Assembly: GCF_012396365.1 (NCBI RefSeq)
Contig: NZ_JAAXPG010000014.1
Location: 62,001 to 126,000, forward strand
DNA: 64,000 bases
Reading direction: 5' to 3'
Source of the DNA: Nocardiopsis alborubida
Lineage (GTDB): Bacteria > Actinomycetota > Actinomycetes > Streptosporangiales > Streptosporangiaceae
Part shown: one piece after another, positions 31,737 to 42,830 of the stretch
Layout: each line of letters opens with the position of its first letter
How positions within the stretch are numbered: position 1 is the stretch's first letter
Position numbers and translations under genes: made by a program
The notes under the pieces: generated by a model
What the model was told of the DNA's origin: nothing
Database searches by the model: none
Seen by the model: the letters and a program-made list of their open reading frames with translations, nothing else

Positions 31737-33269
31737 CTACACGGTGTCCACCCGGCGCTCGTCGGCCGGGGTCGCGGACCGGCGCCGGTCCCGCACCCGC
31801 TTGACCGCGAAGGCCGCCACCACCGCCACGAGGATGGTGTAGATGCCGACCGCGATGCCGCTGTCGAACAGGATCGACACGTCCCCCTGGCTCGCGGCCA
31901 TCGCCCGGCGCAGCTCGCTCTCGGCCAGCGGCCCCAGGATGACGCCGATGAGGACCGGCGCCACGGGGATGTCGTACCTGCGCATCAGCAGCCCGAGGGC
32001 GCCGACCGCGAACAGCAGGGCGACGTCGAACACCGAGCCCTTGACCGAGTACACGCCCACCGCGGCGAAGACCATCAGCCCCGCGAACAGGTGGCGCTGG
32101 GGCAGGCGCAGGAGCCGCGCCCACAGCGGGGCGAAGGGCAGGTTGATCACCAGCAGCAGGAAGGTGCCGATGAACATGCTGGCCAGCAGGGCCCAGACCA
32201 GGTCGCCCTCCTGCTCGAAGAGCAGGGGCCCCGGCTGCATCCCGTACTGCTGGAACGCCGCCAGCATCACGGCGGCCGTCGCGGACGTGGGCAGGCCGAG
32301 CCCGAGCAGGGGGACCATCGCGGTCGCCGTGGTCGCGTTGTTGGCCGCCTCCGGACCGGCCACGCCCTCGATCGCGCCCCGGCCGAACTCGCTGTTACCG
32401 CGCCGCTTGGCCAGCGCCTTCTCGGTTCCGTAGGACAGGAAGGTGGGGATCTCGGCGCCGCCCGCGGGGATCACGCCGAAGGGCAGGCCCAGCGCCGTGC
32501 CCCGCAGCCAGGGCTTCCAGGAGCGGCGCAGGTCCGCGCGTCCCAGCCACGGCGTGCCCGACGCGACCAGCTGCCCGGCGGAGGCCCGCCTCGGCCGGAA
32601 GCCGGTGTGCAGGACCTCGCCCACGGCCAGCAGCCCGACCGTGATCACGACGATGCTGACCCCGTCCAGCAGCTGCGGGACGCCCAGGGTCAGGCGGACG
32701 GCCCCGCTCTGGTCGTCGATGCCGACCACGCTGACCGCCAGGCCGATGCCCAGCGCGGCGATGCCCCGCAGGGGGGAGGAGGTCACGACGGCGGCGGTGC
32801 ACACGAAGGCCAGGACGGCGAGCGCGAAGTACTCGGCCGGTCCGAACCCGAGTGCCAGGACCACCATGCGCTGGGCGAAGAAGGCCACCACGGTCGTGGC
32901 CACGATGCCGCCGATGAAGGAGCCGATCACCGCCGCGGCCAGCGCCTGGGAGGCCCTCCCGCCCCGCGCCATGGCGTGGCCCTCGAACGCGGTGGCGATC
33001 GAGGAGCTCTGCCCGGGGGTGTTGAGCAGGATGGACGTGGTCGCGCCGCCGAACTGTCCGCCGTAGTAGATGCCCGCGAACATGATGAACGCCGCGGTCG
33101 GCTCCAGCAGGAAGGTCAGGGGGAGCAGGAGGGCGACCGCCATGGACGATCCCAGACCCGGCAGGACGCCCACGGCCGTGCCCAGGACCACGCCGAGGAG
33201 GCACCACAGCAGGTTCACGGGGGTCAGCGCCTCGGCGAACCCCGACATCAGGAGGGAGAAGGTGTCCAC
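31737..33269 (-). CDS. tctA: TctA: large permease of tripartite tricarboxylate transporter
   Basis: This 510-residue permease with the hallmark N-terminal run GVLPGLGSSMAVALLLPLTF, the YYGGQFGGATTSILLNTPGQ segment and its second copy IPAGGAEIPTFLSYGTEKAL is a clear TctA. It forms the large channel subunit that moves citrate-like acids or other carboxylates handed over by TctC. The start is GTG. The gene begins 4 bases after the TctB stop, forming a tctC-tctB-tctA operon. Aconitase is encoded divergently, pointing to a tricarboxylate. Confidence 0.94.
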   Translation of the reverse strand: MDTFSLLMSGFAEALTPVNLLWCLLGVVLGTAVGVLPGLGSSMAVALLLPLTFLLEPTAAFIMFAGIYYGGQFGGATTSILLNTPGQSSSIATAFEGHAMARGGRASQALAAAVIGSFIGGIVATTVVAFFAQRMVVLALGFGPAEYFALAVLAFVCTAAVVTSSPLRGIAALGIGLAVSVVGIDDQSGAVRLTLGVPQLLDGVSIVVITVGLLAVGEVLHTGFRPRRASAGQLVASGTPWLGRADLRRSWKPWLRGTALGLPFGVIPAGGAEIPTFLSYGTEKALAKRRGNSEFGRGAIEGVAGPEAANNATTATAMVPLLGLGLPTSATAAVMLAAFQQYGMQPGPLLFEQEGDLVWALLASMFIGTFLLLVINLPFAPLWARLLRLPQRHLFAGLMVFAAVGVYSVKGSVFDVALLFAVGALGLLMRRYDIPVAPVLIGVILGPLAESELRRAMAASQGDVSILFDSGIAVGIYTILVAVVAAFAVKRVRDRRRSATPADERRVDTV

Positions 33270-33273
33270 GGTG

Positions 33274-33975
33274 TCACAGGACCTTTCCGAGCAGGCCGCT
33301 GGGCAGCGACACGTCCAGCAGACCGGAGAAGCAGATCTGCACGATCGCGGCCAGGGCCACGGCCACGCACAGGTCCAGCAGCGGTGAGCGCCGGTCCAGG
33401 GCGAAGCTGACGCCCCAGAAGAGCAGGGTGCCCGAGACCAGCCAGCCGAGCGGCTGGAGCAGGAGGACGTGGGCGGTCAGGGTCGCGGCCATGATGCCCA
33501 GGGTGCGCCAGTCGCCGTGTGCGCTCTCCGAGTTGTCAGTGGCGTTGGCGTCGGAGCCGGTGGCCGCGCTATCGGTGACAGGGACGGAGCCGGTGCCCGA
33601 GCCGGTCGCGGTCGGATCGGTCGAGGTCCCGGAGGACGGGGACCGCCGCACGGTCAGGAACGCGCGCACCCCCGTCACGCACGCCGTGACGCCCAGGAGG
33701 GCGCCCACGGTCAGCGGGAAGAACTGCGGGCCCAGGAAGCCGCTGCTCTCCGGTGCTCGGATCGCCACGCCCCCCACGAGCAGGAGGAGGGCCGTCACCA
33801 GGGTCACCGCGGGTACGGCCAGGGCCGCGCCGAGGGTGGCGGGTGCGGGATCGACCGCGGGTCCGGGCTCCGGGGCGCCGGTGCCGCCTCCACTCTCGGC
33901 CGCGGGCCCGGCCTCCGTCCCGGTTCCCGTGCCGGTGTCCGGGGACTGCACCCCGGCGGGTCCTTCTCGGGTCAC
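33274..33975 (-). CDS. tctB: TctB: small permease of tripartite tricarboxylate transporter
   Basis: This 233-residue protein has four predicted membrane helices in two pairs and the TctB-type ending LLDLCVAVALAAIVQICFSG. It has an unusually long N-terminal extension of Thr, Gly and Pro (TGTGTGTEAGPAAESGGG) and another Thr/Ser/Asp-rich loop between the helix pairs. The GTG start overlaps the TctC stop (GTGA). It works with TctA and TctC. The low-complexity loops are unlike compact proteobacterial TctB (about 145 residues). Confidence 0.85.
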   Translation of the reverse strand: MTREGPAGVQSPDTGTGTGTEAGPAAESGGGTGAPEPGPAVDPAPATLGAALAVPAVTLVTALLLLVGGVAIRAPESSGFLGPQFFPLTVGALLGVTACVTGVRAFLTVRRSPSSGTSTDPTATGSGTGSVPVTDSAATGSDANATDNSESAHGDWRTLGIMAATLTAHVLLLQPLGWLVSGTLLFWGVSFALDRRSPLLDLCVAVALAAIVQICFSGLLDVSLPSGLLGKVL

Positions 33976-34973
33976 GACAACCCCAATCCCTCGATGATCT
34001 GTTCCAGGCGCGCGGTCTCCTCGGTGAGGAACGCGTCGAAGTCCTCCCCGGCGACGAACGCCTCCCGCCACCCGAAGCGCTCCACGGTGTCCTGCCACTC
34101 CGGCGTCCCGACCAGCGCGTGGACCAGGTCCAGCAGGACCTCGCGCTCGTCCTCGCCCAGCCCGCCCGGCGCCGCCAGGCCGCGCCAGTTGGCCAGGTCC
34201 AGGTCCATGCCCGCCTCGCGCAGCGTGGGGACGTCCACACCGGGCAGCGGTTCGGCGGCGGAGACGGCCAGCGCCCGCACCTCCCCGGCCTCGATCTGCG
34301 ACTGGAAGCCGTTGTAGCTGGACACCGCGATGTCGGAGGTGTGCGAGAGCAGGGAGGTCAGCACCTCGCCGTCGCCGGAGTAGACGATGTAGTTGAGCTC
34401 GGAGGGCGAGATCCCGAGTCCGTCGAGCATCAGCGCGGCCAGCAGGTGGTCCGAGGTGCCGATGGCGCCCCCGCCCACCACGAGGTCGCGGGGAGCCTCG
34501 GTCCAGGCCGCGGCCAGGTCCTCCAGGGACCGCAGCGGGGAGTCCTGGCGGACCGCGACCACGATGTAGTCCTCGGCCAGCCGGGCCAGCGGTGTGATGT
34601 CGGCGAGGGTGGTCCGCGAACCGGTGATCTCGATGCCGCCCAGGATCGAACTGCCCATCACCATGAGCACGTCCCCGCGCCCGCGCTGCTGCGCCGTGTG
34701 GTTGAGGCCCACGGTGCCGCCTCCGCCGGGCAGGTTGAGCACCTCGACCCCGCTGGCCAGGCCGTTCTGCTGGAGCGCGTACTGCGTCTGCCGGGCGACG
34801 GTGTCGAAGCCGCCGCCCGCCGCGGCGGGGACCACGACCTCCAGGCGCCCACCGCCCGTACCCGCTTCACGGGAGGTCTCGCCAGCGCGGACCTCCACCA
34901 GGGCACCGGCGAGGGCGACCGCTCCGATCGCACCCGCGATCGCCTCGCGCCGGCTCGGAGCCGTTATCTGCAT
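33972..34973 (-). CDS. tctC: TctC: extracytoplasmic solute-binding protein
   Basis: This 333-residue protein from ATG at 34971-34973 (GGGGAAG upstream) begins with an export signal (SRREAIAGAIGAVALAGALVEV). The mature part has the Bug/TctC fold marks: VVVPAAAGGGFDTVAR, NLPGGGGTVGLNH and GTSDHLLAALM. It would capture a carboxylate outside the cell and deliver it to TctA/TctB. The signal has paired arginines, so Tat export is possible. A 9-bp inverted repeat in its promoter is a candidate GntR operator. Confidence 0.92.
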   Translation of the reverse strand: MQITAPSRREAIAGAIGAVALAGALVEVRAGETSREAGTGGGRLEVVVPAAAGGGFDTVARQTQYALQQNGLASGVEVLNLPGGGGTVGLNHTAQQRGRGDVLMVMGSSILGGIEITGSRTTLADITPLARLAEDYIVVAVRQDSPLRSLEDLAAAWTEAPRDLVVGGGAIGTSDHLLAALMLDGLGISPSELNYIVYSGDGEVLTSLLSHTSDIAVSSYNGFQSQIEAGEVRALAVSAAEPLPGVDVPTLREAGMDLDLANWRGLAAPGGLGEDEREVLLDLVHALVGTPEWQDTVERFGWREAFVAGEDFDAFLTEETARLEQIIEGLGLS

Positions 34974-35057
34974 TGCTTCCCCCACGGATCGCGTGACCGG
35001 TGCCGGGCCCGGCCCCTGTGTGACGTGTGCCTCGTGAGGCGGGGCACATACCTGGAG

Positions 35058-35089
35058 ATATTGCACCAAGATGAACGCGAGTGCAATAT
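35058..35089. promoter_or_regulatory. Inverted-repeat operator between tctC and aconitase
   Basis: ATATTGCAC (35058-35066) and GTGCAATAT (35081-35089) form perfect 9-bp arms 14 bases apart, in the tctC promoter about 85 bases before its start. The GntR regulator at 38134-39075 is the obvious candidate binder. Confidence 0.6.
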
Positions 35090-35200
35090 GCGGAACCCGA
35101 GATCAGTGCTCGGTGGCCTCGGGGGCCTCCCGGTTCGCCCCGCGTCGGCCCGGGTGCCACCGGGTGCTGCCGGTGCGGTGTGCGGCGTTCTGGCCTCGGT

Positions 35201-35255
35201 GATCTTGTCCTTGTAGCGAGGTTGGGCGCTCGAACCCCGCTGCAAGGACAAGATC
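35201..35255. repeat. GATCTTG-type palindromic element, copy in tct/aconitase promoter region
   Basis: GATCTTGTCCTTGTAGCG pairs with CGCTGCAAGGACAAGATC across a 19-base loop, with a single mismatch in 18 pairs. The outer GATCTTG...CAAGATC ends are the same as those of the elements at 43854 and 45014. It is not a simple terminator because it lies in a divergent promoter region. Confidence 0.65.
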
Positions 35256-35427
35256 GCGGGAAGGGGGGCGGGTCGGACGCGACCTGGAGGGGCGTCCCGA
35301 GGGGGCGGGTGGTCGTTCCCGGGGGCGGGGTCCACGGAGTATTCCCACTTTGTATTAGTCTCGTTGCCAGAACAATCATGGGTGTGCCGGGTACACCGGC
35401 GCACCCGAGGACCACCGTGGGGAGACG

Positions 35428-38097
<2,670 letters not shown>

Positions 38098-38133
38098 GAC
38101 GGCCGGGCGCCCGAGGGCGACGGCAGCCGTCCG

Positions 38134-39075
38134 TCACAGCAGGGCGGGCGGCTCCGCGCCGATCCCGGTCTTGATCCACCGGACCCGGTCCAGGTGCGCG
38201 TGCAGGGCCCGGGACGCCTCCTCGACCCGTCCCTCCTTGAGCAGGTCCATCAGGAGCAGGTGCTCGCGGGCCTGGTGCACCATCCGCGTGCGGTCCACCT
38301 GGTGGCGGTACTCGATGAGCCTGCGCACCCGGTTCTGCCGACGCACCGCGTCGAGCAGGACCGGGTTGTTCGCGCACCCCACGAGCATCTCGTGGAACTC
38401 CGCCCCCGTCTGGAACAGGGTGCCGCGCGCGGACGACAGCGCCCTGCCCCGCACCAGGCCCTCCTGGCGCTCCCGGTGGAGGGCGAAGGCCTCCGGGTCC
38501 ACCGCGAAACCCGGCTCCAGCAGCGCGGCGGGCTCCACGATCATCCGGAACCGGTAGCTGTGGTCGTGCCCCTCAGCGGTGGAGAGCACCTCCTGGAACT
38601 CCCACCCCCGGCCCGTCCGCCGGCGCACCAGGTCCTCGGCCTCCATCCGGACCAGCACCTGCTGCACGTGCCGGGCCGCCACCCCGTGGCGGCGCGCGAT
38701 CTCCGCGGCCGTGAACTCCCGGTCGAGCCGGTCGTTGAGGAAGTCGTCCACCACACGGAAGTACAGCTCCTCCTGCCCGTCCCGCTCCGGCGCGGCGTCC
38801 ACGGAGGCCAGTTCGCTGCCCGGTCGGGTGAGGAAGTACCCCCGGTTCGGGATGTGCTCGACGATCCCCATCTCGTCCAGCAGCGCCAGCGCGCGCCGGA
38901 CCGGGGACCGCGACACCTGGAGCCGGTCGGCGATCCACTGCTCGGTCAGGTGCGCGCCCTCGTCCAGGCCGCCCGTCCGCGCCAGCTCGCTGATCCGCGT
39001 CGCGAGCGAGAGCGCGAGCGCGGAGGCCCGGCCGTCCGCGCTCTTCCTGGCGCCCGTCTCGACTGCTCCGGTCAT
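38134..39075 (-). CDS. GntR-family regulator with FCD ligand domain
   Basis: This 313-residue regulator has an N-terminal winged helix (AHLTEQWIADRLQVSRSPVRRAL near residues 40-60). A second helix-turn-helix-like block (FTAAEIARRHGVAARHVQQVL near 110-130) sits ahead of a C-terminal all-helical FCD domain (about 165-305). That makes it longer than the usual 220-250-residue FCD regulators. It is convergent with aconitase, 36 bases apart. It is the best candidate controller of the tct/aconitase pair through the inverted repeat at 35058-35089, with a carboxylic acid as effector. The tandem DNA-binding blocks are unusual. Confidence 0.85.
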   Translation of the reverse strand: MTGAVETGARKSADGRASALALSLATRISELARTGGLDEGAHLTEQWIADRLQVSRSPVRRALALLDEMGIVEHIPNRGYFLTRPGSELASVDAAPERDGQEELYFRVVDDFLNDRLDREFTAAEIARRHGVAARHVQQVLVRMEAEDLVRRRTGRGWEFQEVLSTAEGHDHSYRFRMIVEPAALLEPGFAVDPEAFALHRERQEGLVRGRALSSARGTLFQTGAEFHEMLVGCANNPVLLDAVRRQNRVRRLIEYRHQVDRTRMVHQAREHLLLMDLLKEGRVEEASRALHAHLDRVRWIKTGIGAEPPALL

Positions 39076-39210
39076 GCACGTTCCCGTCGTGTGGCTGCGT
39101 CCCCTCCCTATGATGCCGGTGTTCTCCGCCCGGGGGGCGGGCGCCCGCGGGATCGGGGGCCGGGGGCGGGCCGAGCCCGGGACCCGGGGACAGGGGACTC
39201 GGGTTCGGGG

Positions 39211-39238
39211 CCTCGGGAACGGGCACCTCGGGAACGGG
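39211..39238. repeat. Short tandem repeat CCTCGGGAACGGG
   Basis: Two exact copies of this 13-mer (39211-39223, 39226-39238) lie in a G-rich spacer between the GntR and esterase genes. They are probably slippage-derived intergenic filler. Confidence 0.6.
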
Positions 39239-39255
39239 GTGTCAGGATCGCGGCC

Positions 39256-40191
39256 TCAGGAGCCGTCCAGCTCCCGGGCCAGGGCCTTCTCCAGCCAGGT
39301 CCGGGCGGTGGCGAGGTAGCCGCGGGCGACGGAGGTCCCGGCACCCCAGGAGTCGAACCCGTGGGGAGCGCCGGGCTCCAGGTGGAAGGTCGTGTCCACG
39401 CCGGCGTCGCGCAGCCTGTGCGCGTACTCGCGGGACTCGTTGTGGAACAGGTCGATGTCGCCGACGCCGATCCAGGCGGGCGGCAGGCCGCCGAGGTCCT
39501 CGCGGCGTGCGGGCACGGCGTAGCGCGGGACCGTGGCCGCGCCGGGTTCGGTGCCCAGGTAGGAGCGCCAGCCGAAGCGGTTGACCTCGTTGTTCCAGAT
39601 CCGGTGGCGGACCCTGTCCAGGTCGCGCCGGGCGGCGGTGCGGTCGTCGAGCATCGGGCACAGCAGCCACTGCCCGATCGGCTGGGTTCCGCCCTCGTCG
39701 TGCAGCCGCTGGACGAGTGCGGCGGTGAGCCCGCCGCCCGCGCTCTGGCCGCCGATGGCCACGCGCGCGGGGTCCACGCCCAGGGAGGCGGCGTTGTCCT
39801 GGAGCCAGGTCCAGGCGGAGTGGCAGTCGTCCAGGGCGGCGGGGTAGGGGTCCTCGGGGGCCATGCGGTACTCGGCGGAGACGACGGTGACGCCCAGTTC
39901 CCGGGCGGTGGCGTTGCACAGCGGGTCGTCCTGCACGGAACGGCCCATGACCAGGCCGCCGCCGTGGATCCACACGAGCGCGCCGTCCGAGCGCTTCTCG
40001 TCGGGTCGGTAGACCCGGACGCCGGGGGCCGCTTCCTCGGGGAGTTCCAGTGTGACGCCGGGCAGGTGCTGGGCGTCCAGGTCCTCCATCAGTTTGCGTG
40101 TGAGTTGCAGGGCCCAGGGGCGGTGTACGGGGATCTCCGGTGAACGGAGCAGGGGGCCGCGCAACTCCGGTGCCACCCTCGACAGCTTCAT
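39256..40191 (-). CDS. Alpha/beta hydrolase, hormone-sensitive-lipase family esterase
   Basis: This 311-residue esterase/lipase has the HSL oxyanion motif HGGG (in VWIHGGGLVMG), nucleophile elbow GQSAGG, acid in GDIDLF and His in PGAPHGF. The N-terminal cap region is of the Aes/BFAE type. No signal peptide is present, so it is cytoplasmic. The natural ester is unknown. It stands alone, with 257 bases to the next gene on the same strand. Confidence 0.9.
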   Translation of the reverse strand: MKLSRVAPELRGPLLRSPEIPVHRPWALQLTRKLMEDLDAQHLPGVTLELPEEAAPGVRVYRPDEKRSDGALVWIHGGGLVMGRSVQDDPLCNATARELGVTVVSAEYRMAPEDPYPAALDDCHSAWTWLQDNAASLGVDPARVAIGGQSAGGGLTAALVQRLHDEGGTQPIGQWLLCPMLDDRTAARRDLDRVRHRIWNNEVNRFGWRSYLGTEPGAATVPRYAVPARREDLGGLPPAWIGVGDIDLFHNESREYAHRLRDAGVDTTFHLEPGAPHGFDSWGAGTSVARGYLATARTWLEKALARELDGS

Positions 40192-40401
40192 GACAGCGGT
40201 CCAGGGGCGGTGGTCGTCGGCACGGGGCCTCCCTCGGTTCGCGGGCGGGCGAGCAGGGCGTCGCGCCGTCCGCCGCCGGGCGGCGCGGATGCCGTCCGGA
40301 GCATACCGGAACGCGTTGTGGGGGTGGATGCCCTGGTCGTGTGTCCGGGCATCCGCGTCTGGGGCCCCGGCGGCAGCGTCCGCGTCCGATTTCCATCCAG
40401 C

Positions 40402-40435
40402 GCGGCCCTTCCGGGGAGCTTCCCGGAAGGGCCGC
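40402..40435. terminator. Terminator downstream of the OYE gene
   Basis: GCGGCCCTTCCGGG (40402-40415) pairs perfectly with 40422-40435 over a six-base loop, just past the stop of the minus-strand oxidoreductase. Confidence 0.75.
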
Positions 40436-40448
40436 CGCGTTCCGCGGC

Positions 40449-41522
40449 CTACGCGCTGTACTGGTACGCCGGGTAGGTCAGGTAACCCCGGTCGCCGCCC
40501 TGGTAGTAGGTCGCCTCGTCCACCGGGGCGATCGGCAGCCCGGTGCGCATCCGCTCCACCAGATCCGGGTTGGCGATGAACGCGCGGCCGAAGCTGACGA
40601 GGTCGGCCCCCAGCCCGAGCCAGCGGTCGGCTTCGGCCCGGTCGGTCTGCTTGGGACCCATGGGAACGGTCGGGTTCATGATGAGGGTGGACGGCCAGGC
40701 GCGGCGCAGCTCCAGCAGCAGCTCCTCGTCGGTGGTGGCTTCGAGGTGGACGTAGGCCACCCCGATCCGGGCCAGCTCGGCCAGCAGCGCGGTGTACAGC
40801 TCGCGCACGCCGGTCTCCTCGACCCCCCAGAACCCGCCGCCGGGGGAGAGGCGGATGCCGGTGCGCTCCGCCCCCACGGCGTCGGCGGTGGCGGCGGCCG
40901 CCTCGACGGCGAACCGGATCCGGTTGGCCACCGAGCCCCCGTAGGAGTCGGTGCGCAGGTTGGCGTTGTCGGAGAGGAACTGCGAGATCAGGTAGCCGTT
41001 GGCCCCGTGCAGCTCGACCCCGTCGAACCCGGCGGCGACGGCGCGGCGGGCGGCCCGGGCGTAGGACTCGGCGTGCTCGGGGACCTCGGCCTCCTCCAGC
41101 GCACGCGGCACCGGAACGGGCTGGGGGCCGCTCGGGGTGAACACGTCGCCGACCGCCGCGACGGCCGAGGGGCCGACCGGCCGCATACCGGTGGTCTCGG
41201 GGTGCGAGACGCGCCCGCCGTGCATGATCTGGGCGAAGACACGGCCTCCGTTGGCGTGCACCGCGTCGGTCACCGGCGTCCAGGAGGCGACCTGCTCGTC
41301 GGTGTGCAGTCCCGGTGTCCCCGGGTTGGACTGCCCCACCAGGCTCGGCTGTACTCCCTCGGAGACGATCAGTCCGGCGGTCGCGCGCTGGGCGTAGTAC
41401 GCCGCCATGGACGGCGTCGCCAGGCCGCCCTCTGCGGCGCGGATGCGGCTCATCGGCGCCATCACCACCCGGTTGGGCAGGTGCAGGCCGGCGAGTCGGT
41501 AGGACTGGAACAGGCTGGTCAC
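40449..41522 (-). CDS. Old Yellow Enzyme family alkene reductase (NemA-like)
   Basis: This 357-residue FMN-dependent NADPH oxidoreductase has the TIM-barrel OYE marks: NRVVMAPMSRIRA, QIMHGGRVSHP, the substrate-binding pair in DGVELHGANGYLISQF, and the SYGGSVANRIRFAVE segment. These enzymes reduce activated C=C bonds and nitro compounds. It starts at GTG behind GGAGGAG. The divergent MerR regulator and the symmetric operator at 41581-41596 indicate induction by an electrophile or metal, as for NemR/SoxR-type detoxification units. Confidence 0.92.
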   Translation of the reverse strand: MTSLFQSYRLAGLHLPNRVVMAPMSRIRAAEGGLATPSMAAYYAQRATAGLIVSEGVQPSLVGQSNPGTPGLHTDEQVASWTPVTDAVHANGGRVFAQIMHGGRVSHPETTGMRPVGPSAVAAVGDVFTPSGPQPVPVPRALEEAEVPEHAESYARAARRAVAAGFDGVELHGANGYLISQFLSDNANLRTDSYGGSVANRIRFAVEAAAATADAVGAERTGIRLSPGGGFWGVEETGVRELYTALLAELARIGVAYVHLEATTDEELLLELRRAWPSTLIMNPTVPMGPKQTDRAEADRWLGLGADLVSFGRAFIANPDLVERMRTGLPIAPVDEATYYQGGDRGYLTYPAYQYSA

Positions 41523-41580
41523 GACGGGTTCTCCTCCGTGGTCGGTGTGCCCCGGGCGGGCACGTCGACTACGCTAAAAC

Positions 41581-41596
41581 CTCACATTGATGTGAG
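41581..41596. promoter_or_regulatory. MerR-type operator between OYE and its regulator
   Basis: CTCACATTGATGTGAG has perfect 7-bp arms around TG. It is 58 bases before the OYE start and 39 bases before the MerR start, where a MerR protein would bridge a stretched promoter spacer. Confidence 0.7.
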
Positions 41597-41635
41597 AGGC
41601 AAGCGGTTGTGCCGCAGGTCACGAGGGAGGAAACC

Positions 41636-42013
41636 GTGCGCATCGGAGAACTGGCCAGACGGACGGGTGTGAGCGTCCGGTCCCTGCGCTACTACGAGGA
41701 GCAGGGGCTGCTCAACAGCATCCGCAGCGCCAGCGGGCAGCGGCACTACACCGAGGCCGCCGTCGAGCGCGTCGCCTTCGTCCAGCGGCTGTACGCCGCC
41801 GGGCTCTCCAGCCGCACCATCGCCGAGGTGCTGCCCTGCGCCGAGGCGCCCAGCGAGAGCAACTCCGACGCGGCGATCGAGCGCATGGCCCAGGAGCGCG
41901 ACCGGCTCACCGAGCACATCGCCGAGCTGGTGCGCACGCGCGACGCGCTCGACGGTCTGACGGAAGCGGCCCTCGCCTACCGGGAGCGGTTCCGCTCCGG
42001 AGCCCCCGTCTGA
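41636..42013 (+). CDS. MerR-family regulator
   Basis: This 125-residue regulator starts at GTG 41636 behind GGGAGGAAACC. It has the classic N-terminal HTH and wing (RIGELARRTGVSVRSLRYYEEQGLL, then RHYTEAAVERV), then a dimerisation helix. Cysteine is scarce; the single Cys in LPCAEAPSES near residue 70 could sense thiol-reactive compounds, but that is inference. It is divergent from the OYE gene and very likely regulates it. An upstream GTG at 41609 has a poorer ribosome site. Confidence 0.9.
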   Translation: MRIGELARRTGVSVRSLRYYEEQGLLNSIRSASGQRHYTEAAVERVAFVQRLYAAGLSSRTIAEVLPCAEAPSESNSDAAIERMAQERDRLTEHIAELVRTRDALDGLTEAALAYRERFRSGAPV

Positions 42014-42122
42014 ACCGCCTTCGCCTGACGCGCCCGCCCGGCTCTGCTCGCCTGACCCGAGTCCCTGACGTGCTCGCCGCCTGACCCAGCCCCGGGCGCG
42101 GTGATGGTGAGGGGACGCGCGG

Positions 42123-42776
42123 TCAGGGGAAGAGGACGCCGTCGAGCATGGTGACGAGCTCCTCGGCCGCCGCGAGCGGGTCGTAGTCGGGGTGGTCCAG
42201 GTGCTCGGCCACGATCGCGTCGATGCCGCCGCCGACGATCAGCGCCATGGTGCGCAGGTCCGTCCCTTCCAGGGCCGGGCCCTCCGTGCCCGAATCCGTT
42301 CCGCGCGCCCGCCGGGCGGCCGCCATCAGGTCCGCCAGGGGGCGCCAGCGCTCGCTGGAGCGGCGGTCGTCGTCGCTCACCGCCGCGATGACCACCCGGG
42401 TGTGCCCCGGGTGGTCGCGCAGGTAGCCGACCATCGAGCGGATGTAGGCGGCGGGGGCCTGCTCGGCGTCGGCGCTCTCCACGGCCCGGCCCACGTGCTC
42501 GACCAGGCCGGTGAGCGCGCTCTCGTGCGCCGCGCGCACCAGGGCGTCCTTGGAGCGGAAGTGGTACAGCACCGCCGCCTTGGTGATTCCGGCGGCCTCG
42601 GCGATGCGGGCCAGCGAGGTCGCCGCGTCCCCGTGTTCGGCGATGAGCCGGACCGTCACGTCGATGAGCTGCGCGCGCCGCGCCTGCTCGGTCAGGGTGA
42701 GCTTGCGCGGCTCCTGCCCCTGCCCCCGCTCCTGCCCGTGCCCGTGCCCCGGCGACCGGGGGTCCTCTCTTGTCAT
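42123..42776 (-). CDS. TetR-family repressor
   Basis: This 217-residue regulator has an N-terminal HTH (LIAEHGDAATSLARIAEAAGITKAAVLYHFRSKDALV) and a C-terminal ligand domain of the TetR_C type. It has an odd N-terminal tail of His, Gly, Gln and Glu (GHGHGQERGQGQEP). It is divergent from the membrane-anchored hydrolase at 42831, with two tandem near-palindromes between them. It most likely represses that gene and itself. Confidence 0.9.
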   Translation of the reverse strand: MTREDPRSPGHGHGQERGQGQEPRKLTLTEQARRAQLIDVTVRLIAEHGDAATSLARIAEAAGITKAAVLYHFRSKDALVRAAHESALTGLVEHVGRAVESADAEQAPAAYIRSMVGYLRDHPGHTRVVIAAVSDDDRRSSERWRPLADLMAAARRARGTDSGTEGPALEGTDLRTMALIVGGGIDAIVAEHLDHPDYDPLAAAEELVTMLDGVLFP

Positions 42777-42785
42777 GACTCCAGA

Positions 42786-42824
42786 ACTTACCGTATGGTC
42801 AGATTACTTACCAAGCGGTTAGGG
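42786..42824. promoter_or_regulatory. Tandem TetR operators
   Basis: ACTTACCGTATGGTCAGAT (42786-42804) and ACTTACCAAGCGGTTAGGG (42806-42824) are two 19-base near-palindromes with the same ACTTACC half-site, 20 bases apart. They fill the short gap between the repressor start and the hydrolase start. Confidence 0.75.
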
Positions 42825-42830
42825 AATGTG

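Larger units (their letters stand above)
34974..35427. other. Divergent intergenic region with hairpin element
   Basis: These 454 bases hold the operator at 35058-35089 and a long hairpin at 35201-35255. The final 90 bases are more AT-rich (around ACTTTGTATTAGTCT) and probably carry the aconitase promoter. No gene was seen. Confidence 0.6.
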
